Shown here piece after piece: positions 6,143 through 13,867 of a stretch of DNA of 18,502 nucleotides; position 1 is the first letter of the stretch; every line of letters begins with the position of its first letter. The notes beneath the pieces were generated by a model, which saw only the letters and a list, made by a program, of their open reading frames with translations, ran no database searches and was not told the origin of the DNA. The position numbers and the translations under genes are program-made. This stretch comes from Hyphomicrobiales bacterium (GTDB taxonomy: Bacteria; Pseudomonadota; Alphaproteobacteria; Rhizobiales; JAKIUO01): the NCBI GenBank assembly GCA_027069645.1, contig JALXEI010000162.1:1-18502 (forward strand), in the 5' to 3' direction.

Positions 6143-9100
6143 CTACCCGATTGACAAATTCGCCACGGCCCCGTGTCCCCTGCCGAAGCGGGCGCTCATC
6201 TGGAAAACGATGATATTCAAGGCGCTCTGCAACTGGCCAAAATCGGTATTTTGATCCGCAGCACTGTAGATCAGCGAAGGCGTGTTGCTCGCAAGTGTCC
6301 GCACAACTGCGCCGGAATTGTCGAGAATATCCACTTCATAGGATTCGCTTTCTTCTGCCAGCTGCACTTCCACACTTTCCCAGCTATCCCCCCCCTTTCG
6401 GGTCCGCCGTATCCAGTTGATTAGCAAATCCCCGGCCGCCCCTGCCCCCAGCCTCAGATGCACCGGTGCAAAAGGCTTTTGTCCCAGCCCGGCAAAGGCA
6501 TGTTGAACCTGTTGAAAGGAACGATGCCCCGGATCATATACCGACGGACCGAATTTCCACGTGTAATCCAGTCCCGCTTCATCTGTTGTCAGCGGTACCG
6601 GCGTCAGGGCATCGTCGAGGACAAGGAAACGCGCCCCGGCCGCCAGATTTGGCGTGATATATGTCTCCGTTCCGGCCTGCCCGCGCAACAGCCCGCTCAG
6701 CCTGTAGGTGCGCGGCGCAATGAGTTGCGCATCGCGAAACTGCAATATTTCCCATCCTGTCCCCGGATGCTCGATGGCAACCAGGTTTTTGCCCGACAGC
6801 ACATCAATGGCTGAACGGGATTCGAGTTCGCCACTGTAAATCTCGATATCGACAATATTGCCCTCGTCCCATCGCGAAACGGGACCACTGGCGAGAGGTC
6901 CGAGCGTCTCCCCCATGACGGCGGGAAGACCTGCACTGACAACGAAAGAATAGCTTGCCCCTGTGGCCGAGCGATAGAAACTCACGGCACCGGGCCAGGG
7001 CGACTGATAGGCCGCGACATAACCACCGGCTTCCACTTCATCACCACGCAACAACGGCAGATCGAGGAACAGCGCCAGAGATGGTCCGAAAATACCGCCA
7101 CCGGAGAATACAGCCTCCCTCCCCGGGGCAGCCGTACGTTTGTAAATATGCGGCTGCAACGAAAGGCTTTCGAGAGAAAGGACCTCACTCGCTGCGGTTT
7201 GTGTAATGCGCAAATCCAGATCGCGTTTGCCCGTATCAAGACGCACCACATCCCCCGGTTCGACAGCAAGCGCCGATGGTGGCAGGGAAAAGGCGGCCTT
7301 TTCCCGTCCGCTCCAGACATCATGCAGCCAGCTTTCGGCAATGCCCTGGGCCTGCTCCTGCCCGAAGACAATCGGCAAACGCGCTGTTGCCACGCGACGG
7401 GTCGCGACGGCATCACGACGCGCCTCGACCACCGCCTGGCGATAATCGACAACACCGTCAATATAGGTCAGCCTGGCAGACAGGGGCAAATCCGTCTCCT
7501 GGGCACGGGTCAGTGTAAACAGCTCCTTTGCTCCGTCATTGTCTGCCAGCCCATCGCGCTTGACAAGAAACGATACACCTCTTTGCCCCTTGTGAACAAA
7601 GCGAATGGTTCCGCCGCTTTCATAGCTGTCCACAAAAAAGGCCATTTCCAGGGGTTGCAGGGCGTCCCGGGCAGACATCACCCCGTCGAGAATATAGCCT
7701 TCCATCATGCCATTCAGCGGCGAAATATCATATTGATCGAAATCGTAATCCCGAAAGATGCCCTCGATCACCGCTTGCAGGGGCCCGCCGGCCATACGAC
7801 CATTGAGCCAGTGCCCCCGAAACCAGTTGTCGCCATCGGACCAGGCATTTTTGTCATAGGGAAAGGCGGGCCAGGGGCGCGCATCCCAGGTGTAGGCATG
7901 GATCCTTGATGTTTCGACCATACGCCCGCCATAGACAGAAGAGAGCGGGTTGTCGCTTTCGACAAAATCCGGGTGAGTCGGATCATAATATTCATAGAAA
8001 GCTTGCAGATAGCGACGCTGAACCGTGTCGTCGCGATTACCGTTTGAATAATGCGGCAAACGGCTCTCTGCACTTTTGGCGTCAATAAACAGATTGGGCT
8101 CGTTTGCGCCCTTGTCGATCGCAGGACAACCCACTTCCATGAACCAGAAGGGTTTTGATTGCGGGACCCAGCCTGTCGGAGTGGCCGCTTCAATACCGCC
8201 CGGCCGGTCATAATGGGCGTTGCTCCACCAGCCGACAAGATCCTTGTAACGAAATATCCAGGGCTTGCCCGCACCATCACTGATCAGGGTGCGCACCTGG
8301 GCATCGCGGTCGGCCTGGCTGGCATAATACCAGTCATAGCCCTCGCCACCGGCCATATTGCTTTTGAGATAGGCCGGGTCATAGATCGATAGCCAGCCTG
8401 CACCGGCATCCAGATGGGTTTCCTCATCACGCCAGTCCGCCAGTGGCCAGTAGCAATCCAGCGCGATCATATCAATATGGCTGTCAGACCATAGCGGATC
8501 GAGATGGAAAAACACGTCTCCGGACCCATCGACCGGATGATGGCCGAAATATTCGGACCAGTCCGCCGCGTAACTGACCTTTGTGCCGTTGCCGAGCACG
8601 GTCTTGACATCGGCCGCCAGTTGTTTGAGTGCCGCCACAAAGGGATAGCCGGACGCACTGTCGCGCACCTGCGTCAGGCCACGAAGTTCCGAACCCAGCA
8701 AAAAGGCATCAACACCCCCGGCCAGCTTGCACAGATGCGCATAATGCAGGATCATGCGCCGCCAGCTCCATTCTACCGGGCCGCTGTAAACCACTTCACC
8801 GGTTGATATATCAAAATCACTGACCGAACAGGACCCGACGAAACTGTCAATCTGCGTTGCTGCCGCGGCGCTTTTGTCGGGACTGCCTGCCTGACCGGGC
8901 GCCGGATCGCATGTTATACGCCCGCGCCACGGAAAGGCCGGTTGCGAAGCGCCGCCGTAAGGGTCGGGCAAAACATTGGCCGCCGCAATATCAAGCAGCA
9001 GGAACGGATTGAAAGTCACACCCAGACCGCGCGCGCGCAGATCGGATATGGCCGCCACAACAGAAGCATCTGACGGAGTGCCGCCATAGGCCGGACGGTC

Positions 9101-10126
9101 ATCGATTTTCGAAATCTCGTAAGCCGTGGCGCGCGACAGCCCCGCGACTTTCCAGCTATAGGGCGTTGTAATCTTCTGCCGGTTCTCAATGCCGGGTTGT
9201 ACCAGACAATGACCGGCCCGCAAGTCATTGCCGAACCAACTGACAAACAGCGATACCGACCGGCAATTGGGCATGGTATCACGAAGCTGGTCGAGCGACA
9301 GGGACCAGTCGGTGCCTCCTGTTTGATGATGGATATTCTCGGAAGTGGTTGTGCCCTGACCGGCATTGCGCTCAACAGGTTCCACCTCGTAGGCAAATTC
9401 GCCTGTTGCCGGAATCAGCGTGACAGCCGTAATGCGTTTTTCGACATCATCAAGCGCCCTGAAGACCTCGAAATTGAATTGCGGTATACGATTGCCGAAC
9501 GCTTCCAGCGGCATGCGCTCAAAGACGATATAGGCCAGCCCGCGATAGGCCGGGGCATTTCCCGGCCCTTCCTTCGCTTCCAGCAAACTGTCGGGCAATT
9601 GCTGCTCGTCGCCACGATAGAGACGATAGTTCCAGGCCGCCAGATTGACCTCCTTGCCATCCGCCCACACCCGGCCGAGACGGGAGATTTCACCCTCGCA
9701 AAGTGCAATGGCGAAATTGGCATAATAGCGATAACTGGTGGTGATCGTGGTCTGCGATGGCCCGCCGCCGCCAATCCCCTTGCCCGGTGATTTGACCGTC
9801 TGACTGTCGCGGATAATCTCTTCTTCAAAACGTGTGGCCCAGATCACCTGACCGCCCAGCCGGGCTCGTCCGTATATACGCGGGATCGGCGCCCCTTCCG
9901 AAGAGGCCGTCACCTGAAGATCGGCAAGGCGCGCACCGGTATTTTCGACAATTTTGTTTTGGCCGCTGGCCCCGAAAAGGGCCTGGTCAATATAGCGCCC
10001 CGCGATCGAGCCAACAGCCCGTCCCAGAGCGGCACCCGACAGGGTCGCCCCGAAAAGGCCAACCCCGGCTGGTAACAGCGCGCTACCTGCGGCAGCACCG
10101 GCGGCCGACAATACAAGAGTTGCCAT
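6143..10126 (-). CDS. GTA/phage tail hub protein with TIM-barrel domain (RcGTA gp15 type)
   Basis: 1327 residues, the largest gene here. Residues 1-50 are Gly/Ala-rich and hydrophobic (ALGRAVGSIAGRYIDQALFG). The next ~180 residues form the conserved hub start (GAPIPRIYGRARLGGQVIWATRFEE; YYANFAIALCEGEISRLGRVWADG). The middle (about 280-730) is the GTA TIM-barrel-like domain, with VSLFVSWFGNDLRAG, DAFLLGSELRGLTQVR, DMIALDCYWPLADWRDEE and KPFWFMEVGCPAIDKG. The following part (about 750-1000) is a phage-tail_3/baseplate hub region. The C-terminus is probably the cell-contact part. In RcGTA the homologue forms the distal tail tip and takes part in host recognition and wall penetration. The ATG at 10126 has AAGGA ten bases upstream. 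A GC-rich hairpin (10149-10163) without a T run lies in the 58-base gap after the peptidase gene and may tune translation. Confidence 0.93.
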   Translation of the reverse strand: MATLVLSAAGAAAGSALLPAGVGLFGATLSGAALGRAVGSIAGRYIDQALFGASGQNKIVENTGARLADLQVTASSEGAPIPRIYGRARLGGQVIWATRFEEEIIRDSQTVKSPGKGIGGGGPSQTTITTSYRYYANFAIALCEGEISRLGRVWADGKEVNLAAWNYRLYRGDEQQLPDSLLEAKEGPGNAPAYRGLAYIVFERMPLEAFGNRIPQFNFEVFRALDDVEKRITAVTLIPATGEFAYEVEPVERNAGQGTTTSENIHHQTGGTDWSLSLDQLRDTMPNCRSVSLFVSWFGNDLRAGHCLVQPGIENRQKITTPYSWKVAGLSRATAYEISKIDDRPAYGGTPSDASVVAAISDLRARGLGVTFNPFLLLDIAAANVLPDPYGGASQPAFPWRGRITCDPAPGQAGSPDKSAAAATQIDSFVGSCSVSDFDISTGEVVYSGPVEWSWRRMILHYAHLCKLAGGVDAFLLGSELRGLTQVRDSASGYPFVAALKQLAADVKTVLGNGTKVSYAADWSEYFGHHPVDGSGDVFFHLDPLWSDSHIDMIALDCYWPLADWRDEETHLDAGAGWLSIYDPAYLKSNMAGGEGYDWYYASQADRDAQVRTLISDGAGKPWIFRYKDLVGWWSNAHYDRPGGIEAATPTGWVPQSKPFWFMEVGCPAIDKGANEPNLFIDAKSAESRLPHYSNGNRDDTVQRRYLQAFYEYYDPTHPDFVESDNPLSSVYGGRMVETSRIHAYTWDARPWPAFPYDKNAWSDGDNWFRGHWLNGRMAGGPLQAVIEGIFRDYDFDQYDISPLNGMMEGYILDGVMSARDALQPLEMAFFVDSYESGGTIRFVHKGQRGVSFLVKRDGLADNDGAKELFTLTRAQETDLPLSARLTYIDGVVDYRQAVVEARRDAVATRRVATARLPIVFGQEQAQGIAESWLHDVWSGREKAAFSLPPSALAVEPGDVVRLDTGKRDLDLRITQTAASEVLSLESLSLQPHIYKRTAAPGREAVFSGGGIFGPSLALFLDLPLLRGDEVEAGGYVAAYQSPWPGAVSFYRSATGASYSFVVSAGLPAVMGETLGPLASGPVSRWDEGNIVDIEIYSGELESRSAIDVLSGKNLVAIEHPGTGWEILQFRDAQLIAPRTYRLSGLLRGQAGTETYITPNLAAGARFLVLDDALTPVPLTTDEAGLDYTWKFGPSVYDPGHRSFQQVQHAFAGLGQKPFAPVHLRLGAGAAGDLLINWIRRTRKGGDSWESVEVQLAEESESYEVDILDNSGAVVRTLASNTPSLIYSAADQNTDFGQLQSALNIIVFQMSARFGRGHGAVANLSIG

Positions 10127-10184
10127 AAACTTTTATCCTTGCAAGAATCCGGGCCATGCCCGGGACACAGCGACGATGCGCAAA

Positions 10185-10628
10185 TCAGCCATCTTCCTCG
10201 ACCCCTGGAAAGGAAAACACCCCGGCAATATGCCGTTGCCACCAGGACGACAGCACAACTTCACAGACCGGCGCCCCCTCGATGGCGTGAATCATTGTTT
10301 TGCGGCTGCTGACAATGGCCGCATGTTTGGCGACCATGCCGGGACGCAGGCGAAAAATCAGCACATCCCCGCGATCCATCTCCCCGGCAACACGTTTGTC
10401 CAGATGGCGATGGGCTGCTTTCAGCATGGTTTCAAAACCCGTCGCCTCTGCCCAGTCCGGTGAATAGGCTGGCGGTGTTTCCGCATCCCGGCCATAGAGC
10501 GCGCGATAAACGCCGCGGACCAGCCCGAGGCAATCCGTGCCCACTCCGCGAACACTGGCCTGATGGTGATAGGGCGTGCCAATCCAGCGTCGCGCCTCGG
10601 CAACAACCCCTGAACGCGTGATCTTCAT
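10185..10628 (-). CDS. NlpC/P60 family tail peptidase (RcGTA gp14 type)
   Basis: 147 residues of the NlpC/P60 cysteine peptidase family found in phage and GTA tails. The nucleophile is Cys33 in GVGTDCLGLVRGVY, after the conserved opening EARRWIGTPYHHQAS. His102 in AKHAAIV is the general base and His114 in MIHAIEG is a likely third residue. It should cut peptide stems of peptidoglycan during DNA entry and sits at the tail tip. The ATG overlaps the stop of the DUF2163 gene (ATGA at 10625-10628), so the two are translationally coupled, as expected for proteins assembled together. All catalytic positions are present. Confidence 0.92.
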   Translation of the reverse strand: MKITRSGVVAEARRWIGTPYHHQASVRGVGTDCLGLVRGVYRALYGRDAETPPAYSPDWAEATGFETMLKAAHRHLDKRVAGEMDRGDVLIFRLRPGMVAKHAAIVSSRKTMIHAIEGAPVCEVVLSSWWQRHIAGVFSFPGVEEDG

Positions 10629-11524
10629 TGGCTGAAACTCTGCCCGTCATTGGAACTGTCTTCACGTCCGGGACGCGAAATGACAAAATCATTTCCCGTC
10701 ACATGGGGAAACCCGCGAAAATTGATCTGATTGGCAAACTTGTCCCGACAGGTTGAAAACTGCTTGTCACAACCGGCCACGGCAATAAAGTTTTCACCAG
10801 GACTTATATCAAAAGCCATATCCTGCCACAGCTCGATCAGCACATCGCCATTTTCAAGGATACGGTGCTGTTTGATTTCCATCCGCCCCGGCGCATTGGC
10901 CCCGGACTGCCAGAGAAGATTGCCGCGCGCAAACCAGCCCGATGCAATATTATCCAGACCGTTCGCCGTAAAACCGTGTCGGGACTGAACCAAGGCAACC
11001 GTACCGGCAACACGAAAACTGCTGCCCGGACCGACATCAATGGTGCAGCGACTGTCGCCCAGCGCGGCATCACAGCCATATTGAATGAGGCGTCCTCCGG
11101 GCTGTTGCAGATAGTGCGCCAGCCCCCGGACCTCGGCTGCAAAACTGTTCTCGCCCCGCTTTACCTCGCCAAGACTTCCCGAACTCATCAGGACGCGTTG
11201 CGCCGGATCAGCCCAGTTGACCCGGAAAATTTCTACCCGGGCATCATCAAAGCGCCCCTGCGCCAGCTCATCCTCGTTGAGCCTGTTCGACTTCAAAGCC
11301 CCTTCCGCCTCCAGATTGTCTGTGGAAAGGCCGACACCAGCCGACAGTTCGCTGGCTGCAAAACCGCTGGCGGCTTCAAACAGGGTATTGTCAAAGGTCA
11401 GATCGCGGTCATGATCTGTAAAACCATAGGTAACACCATCGGGGCGTGTCAGCCGCCAGCACCAGCACAATGTTGTTGCACCACTATCCAGATGGGCCTG
11501 CATGCCAGGGGGAAGTTTTTTCAT
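10625..11524 (-). CDS. DUF2163 distal tail/baseplate protein (RcGTA gp13 type)
   Basis: 299 residues. The N-terminal domain (about 15-165) contains WCWRLTRPDGVTYGFTDHD and the C-terminal domain (about 200-285) contains GCDKQFSTCRDKF and NFRGFPHVTGNDF; both are hallmarks of GTA gp13 proteins. Four cysteines in two pairs (Cys151/Cys160 and Cys252/Cys259) are conserved features of the family. In the functionally related lambda tail-tip protein gpL, cysteines hold an iron-sulfur cluster, so a metal site is plausible here (inference). The start ATG 11524 is 13 bases after the DUF2460 stop and has a weak GAGA ribosome site; a longer frame to 11641 overlaps the upstream gene and is not credible. The gene overlaps the peptidase gene downstream. 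Confidence 0.9.
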   Translation of the reverse strand: MKKLPPGMQAHLDSGATTLCWCWRLTRPDGVTYGFTDHDRDLTFDNTLFEAASGFAASELSAGVGLSTDNLEAEGALKSNRLNEDELAQGRFDDARVEIFRVNWADPAQRVLMSSGSLGEVKRGENSFAAEVRGLAHYLQQPGGRLIQYGCDAALGDSRCTIDVGPGSSFRVAGTVALVQSRHGFTANGLDNIASGWFARGNLLWQSGANAPGRMEIKQHRILENGDVLIELWQDMAFDISPGENFIAVAGCDKQFSTCRDKFANQINFRGFPHVTGNDFVISRPGREDSSNDGQSFSQ

Positions 11525-11537
11525 ATCATTCTCATCT

Positions 11538-12176
11538 TCAAATACGGATTTCACGGATCGGAATGGCCGGGATCTGACCGCTGTTGAAATGGTCCAGATT
11601 GACCTCCAGGGTGTCAGCATCAAAACGAACCGGTACATCAAATTCGAAACCGGCCGTAATCAGGGCACCGCTGGCCGGAACAGATGTCGCGCTGAACAAC
11701 ACCTGCCCTGTCGAACTGTCCACCGTAAAGTCACTGATTTCCGTCTGCTCAACGCCATTGACAGCAACGCGCACCGTGCCGGTCACGGGCTTGGTGATGT
11801 CACGCGGCCAGGCGGCAAAGGCCCCGCCATAGGTTTTCACAAGTTGAAAGGATGTTTGCGTTCCGTCGCCGGTACCGATGACCTGATCGGTCGGGGAAGG
11901 TGTTTTCGAGGGTTTGCAACTCTTGAAATCGAGCCGGTCCTTCCAGCGAAAACCATAGAGCCGCCCTCGCCGTTCCTCGAAAAATGACAACACTTCATAG
12001 AGATCATCAAGTGTTTTGATGCCATAACCGGCATTATACAAACGGCGACTGTCTGCCCAGTTGCTGTTGCGCTCCTCGCGCCCCGATCCCAACACGACAA
12101 TCTGCGTTTTTCGCTGCGTCCCTGCCGTTGACCCCTGTGAAATGGCCGTGGGAAATCTGACCTCGTGGAAATTCAT
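11538..12176 (-). CDS. DUF2460 distal tail protein (RcGTA gp12 type)
   Basis: 212 residues, the normal length for this family. Recognisable stretches are FHEVRFPTAISQGSTAG at the start, the REERNSNWADSRRLYNAGYGIKT block, FFEERRGRLYGFRWKDRLDF, DQVIGTGDGTQTSFQL and the ending FDVPVRFDADTLEVNLDHF. In the RcGTA particle gp12 forms the distal tail ring joining tube to hub. The ATG at 12176 has a strong GAGGAG ribosome site. It sits between the tape measure and DUF2163 genes, in the same order as RcGTA. Confidence 0.93.
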   Translation of the reverse strand: MNFHEVRFPTAISQGSTAGTQRKTQIVVLGSGREERNSNWADSRRLYNAGYGIKTLDDLYEVLSFFEERRGRLYGFRWKDRLDFKSCKPSKTPSPTDQVIGTGDGTQTSFQLVKTYGGAFAAWPRDITKPVTGTVRVAVNGVEQTEISDFTVDSSTGQVLFSATSVPASGALITAGFEFDVPVRFDADTLEVNLDHFNSGQIPAIPIREIRI

Positions 12177-12200
12177 AAAAGCTCCTCGTTTCGCATGGCG

Positions 12201-12767
12201 CTACAGATTGCGCTCGCCTCGCGCCACGGCCCGGTTGAGCATGGCATTGATCTGCGTTTCGGAACGCCTGAAGCCCGCGACATCGGGTGTGGAGACATTG
12301 AAATGGATGGTTATGGAACGCCCTGCCCCGCAAGCGTGCACACCGGACCGACCATCGGCACCGCGCGTCAATGTCCGGGCATCTGTCGGCACCGCAGCAT
12401 CTGAAAAGGCACTTTTGCCGGAAACGAGAGGAAAGGCGGGCGGTGCCGCAATGCTTCCCTGTTTCGCAAAAAGGCCCGACAGCACACCGCCAGCAGATCC
12501 GGCACCGCCAAACAGTTGCGAAAAGAAGCCACCAGCCGCATCACCCACGGGTTTGAATGCCGCGCGAAAAACCGATTTCGACAGGGACAGCGCCAGATTG
12601 CGTAACACGTCCCCAAGGTCTTTTCCCCTGAAAACAGCATCCTCGAAAGCCGTCGTCATGGACCGGCCAAATTGCGCACCCAGCTTCGAGGCCTCGCGCA
12701 AATCCGATTTCAGGGCCGATATGTCCGCATTGACACGAACGGTCAGCCCGCCCACTTCGTTATACAT
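12201..12767 (-). CDS. Short tail tape measure protein (RcGTA gp11 type)
   Basis: 188 residues. The first 70 residues are helical with heptad-like spacing (VRVNADISALKSDLREASKLG; DLGDVLRNLALSLSKSVFRAA). A Gly/Ala hydrophobic region follows (about 72-100, FGGAGSAGGVLSGLFA), then a C-terminal domain with SITIHFNVSTPDVAGFRRSE. Tape measure length sets tail length; this is very short compared with siphophage proteins of 700 or more residues and close to GTA tape measures. This is the best single argument that the cluster makes a GTA-like, short-tailed particle. It starts five bases after the second chaperone frame stop. The ribosome site is modest (AGGAAAGG well upstream, AAAGAAC close by). Confidence 0.85.
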   Translation of the reverse strand: MYNEVGGLTVRVNADISALKSDLREASKLGAQFGRSMTTAFEDAVFRGKDLGDVLRNLALSLSKSVFRAAFKPVGDAAGGFFSQLFGGAGSAGGVLSGLFAKQGSIAAPPAFPLVSGKSAFSDAAVPTDARTLTRGADGRSGVHACGAGRSITIHFNVSTPDVAGFRRSETQINAMLNRAVARGERNL

Positions 12768-12772
12768 GTTCT

Positions 12773-12952
12773 TTACAACCTTTCCTGTGAATCGGGGAAT
12801 TGCCGCATCAGGGTTTCAAGATCGTCGCGCCCCGGCGGCTCCCCGGCGAGGTCTTCTCCAAACACTCCCCTGAAAGCTGCTTCCAGCTCCGGAAGAGTCA
12901 TGGACCAGAACTGTGCCGGCGAAAGCCGCAAAATCCCGAATCCCATCTGCAT
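12773..12952 (-). CDS. Tail assembly chaperone 2 (Phage_TAC_6/DUF2376, RcGTA gp10.1 type), probably made by frameshift
   Basis: From the first ATG the frame encodes 59 residues: MQMGFGILRLSPAQFWSMTL, ELEAAFRGVFG and DDLETLMRQFPDSQERL. The pattern of Gly, LRL, P, FW, MT and E is the DUF2376 tail chaperone signature. The usual N-terminal part of this family, here PFPWQRAM, lies upstream of the ATG in the same open frame. Going back 38 codons there is no ATG, GTG, TTG or CTG, and no ribosome site precedes ATG 12952. The frame is exactly -1 relative to the upstream chaperone gene and connects to it at a slippery site. I infer that the main product is a -1 frameshift fusion. Independent initiation at 12952 would lose the conserved PW region. 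Confidence 0.8.
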   Translation of the reverse strand: MQMGFGILRLSPAQFWSMTLPELEAAFRGVFGEDLAGEPPGRDDLETLMRQFPDSQERL

Positions 12953-13347
12953 CGCGCGTTGCCAGGGAAACGGTTTCGGCCCCGACCGGCCGGTTACTTT
13001 CCCGGCTTGCGCGCCGTTTTTTGTTCGGAAGATGATCCGGTATCGCCAAATGTCGCAGACAGCAGCCGGGCGACGATCGATATATAACCCGCCGCGCCGC
13101 CATCGACTTTCATCCGCGCCACGTCCTCGTCACACACCTCGCAACCCGCCCCTCGCAAACCGGCGCCGATGATCCGAAGGGCATCCCCGGATTTGATACG
13201 TCCCGACGAAAAACGTTCGGCGAGCGCCACAAGATCCTGTTCACCAAAAGCGTCTTCCAGTTCGGCCAGCGCACCAAGCGTCAGGCACAATGTCCTTTTG
13301 CTTCCATCGAGCACAGCACTGATTTCGCCACGATATCTGTTTGCCAT
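12773..13347 (-). CDS. Predicted -1 frameshift fusion of chaperones 1 and 2 (lambda gpGT analogue)
   Basis: If ribosomes slip at 12997-13003, the 117 residues of chaperone 1 continue directly as VTGRSGPKPFPWQRAM and the rest of chaperone 2, giving about 191 residues. In lambda and many other tailed phages the gene pair before the tape measure is expressed this way: a common short product and a rarer fused one, both needed to chaperone the tape measure. Position (tail tube, chaperones, tape measure), frame and slip site all fit. Expression itself cannot be seen from sequence. Confidence 0.7.
12977..13003 (-). promoter_or_regulatory. Programmed -1 frameshift signal: slippery heptamer plus downstream hairpin
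   Basis: The minus strand has G-GGA-AAG at 13003-12997 in the zero frame of the first chaperone, followed at once by the TAA stop (12996-12994). Re-pairing to GGG-AAA continues in the second chaperone frame. GGGAAAG is the same heptamer used in lambda G/GT. One base after the stop a 5-bp GC stem, CGGCC with GGCCG and a 6-base loop (12992-12977), could stimulate slipping. Confidence 0.72.
12994..13347 (-). CDS. Tail assembly chaperone 1 (GTA-gp10, Phage_TAC_11 family)
   Basis: 117 residues. The start MANRYRGEISAVLDG and the segment TLCLTLGALAELEDAFG are typical of the GTA-gp10 family, which assists tail tube and tape measure assembly and is not thought to stay in the particle. A central helical part (LVALAERF; DALRIIGAGLRGAG; DVARM) and a low-complexity Ser/Lys/Arg C-terminus (SSSEQKTARKPGK) follow. 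The ATG at 13347 has a good GGGGAG site five bases away and lies 14 bases after the tail tube stop. Its last two codons form a frameshift heptamer, so it probably also makes a longer fusion with the following frame. Confidence 0.9.
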   Translation of the reverse strand: MANRYRGEISAVLDGSKRTLCLTLGALAELEDAFGEQDLVALAERFSSGRIKSGDALRIIGAGLRGAGCEVCDEDVARMKVDGGAAGYISIVARLLSATFGDTGSSSEQKTARKPGK

Positions 13348-13361
13348 ACCGCTCCCCTTCC

Positions 13362-13775
13362 CTAAATTGCAACAAAGCTCAAAGGCCCGGCCGATTCGAG
13401 CCCGAGATCGAAACTCACTTCCCCATCGTGGTTGCCGGTAAATTCAAGCGATGTAATCTGAAAGGCACCTGTTATGGTGCCAAAATCCGGCACAATGATT
13501 TGCCAGTCGCGGATAATGCCATCAAAAAACAGTTGTCGGGCCCGTTCATCGGAAGCCGCATCGCGAAATATGCCCGATCCCGTGATACGCGCGCTTTTAA
13601 TCCCGGCACCGGCCAGCAATTCGCGCCATTCACCAACCGAATCGGCATGGGTGATATCCACCGTACCGGCATTGAACGAGAGGCTTTTGGTTCGCAGTCC
13701 ACCGATTGTAACAAAGGTTCCCGTTCCGTCATCATCTACCTTGAGCAAAAGATCCTTGCCTCTTTGTGCGACCAT
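13362..13775 (-). CDS. Major tail tube protein (TP901-1 family, RcGTA gp9 type)
   Basis: 137 residues starting MVAQRGKDLLLKVDDDGTG, then FVTIGGLRTKSLSFNAGTVD, ITHADSVGEWRELLAGAG, FRDAASDERARQLFFDG and FQITSLEFTGNHDGEVSFD. These are the conserved blocks of the TP901-1 tail tube family; hexameric rings of it stack to form the tube. The start is ATG 13775, with AAGGAG six bases upstream; a frame extension to 13880 runs back through the terminator stems and is rejected. It is the first gene after two tandem terminators, so the whole tail block from here on depends on transcription that passes them. Confidence 0.93.
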   Translation of the reverse strand: MVAQRGKDLLLKVDDDGTGTFVTIGGLRTKSLSFNAGTVDITHADSVGEWRELLAGAGIKSARITGSGIFRDAASDERARQLFFDGIIRDWQIIVPDFGTITGAFQITSLEFTGNHDGEVSFDLGLESAGPLSFVAI

Positions 13776-13796
13776 CTGTTTCTCCTTTACGGCAAC

Positions 13797-13820
13797 AAAA
13801 AAGGCCCCCGAAGGAGCCTT
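13797..13820 (-). terminator. Intrinsic terminator 2 of a tandem pair, just before the tail tube gene
   Basis: The minus strand reads AAGGCTCC, TTCG, GGGGCCTT, then TTTTG. The stem is eight pairs (one G-T) closed by a UUCG tetraloop and followed by T (six T in a row, counting the stem end). It ends about 20 bases before the tail tube ATG and overlaps none of that gene. Confidence 0.82.
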
Positions 13821-13839
13821 GAAGAACGAAAATACAAAA

Positions 13840-13867
13840 CACAAAACGGCCCCTGACTGAGGGGCCG
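13840..13867 (-). terminator. Intrinsic terminator 1 of the tandem pair
   Basis: A CGGCCCC/GGGGCCG stem of seven GC pairs (13847-13853 with 13861-13867) encloses a 7-base loop. On the minus strand it is followed by TTTTGTGTTTTG. It lies 20 bases before the second terminator, so the two work in series on rightmost-to-leftmost transcription. Confidence 0.75.

Noticed and set aside
7148..7909. 253-residue plus-strand frame inside the hub gene
   Set aside because: Antisense to a continuous 1327-residue conserved protein; no independent ribosome site or family signal.
10149..10163. CCGGGC-CAT-GCCCGG hairpin between peptidase and hub genes considered as a terminator
   Set aside because: No T run follows on the minus strand, and the hub gene clearly belongs to the same transcript.
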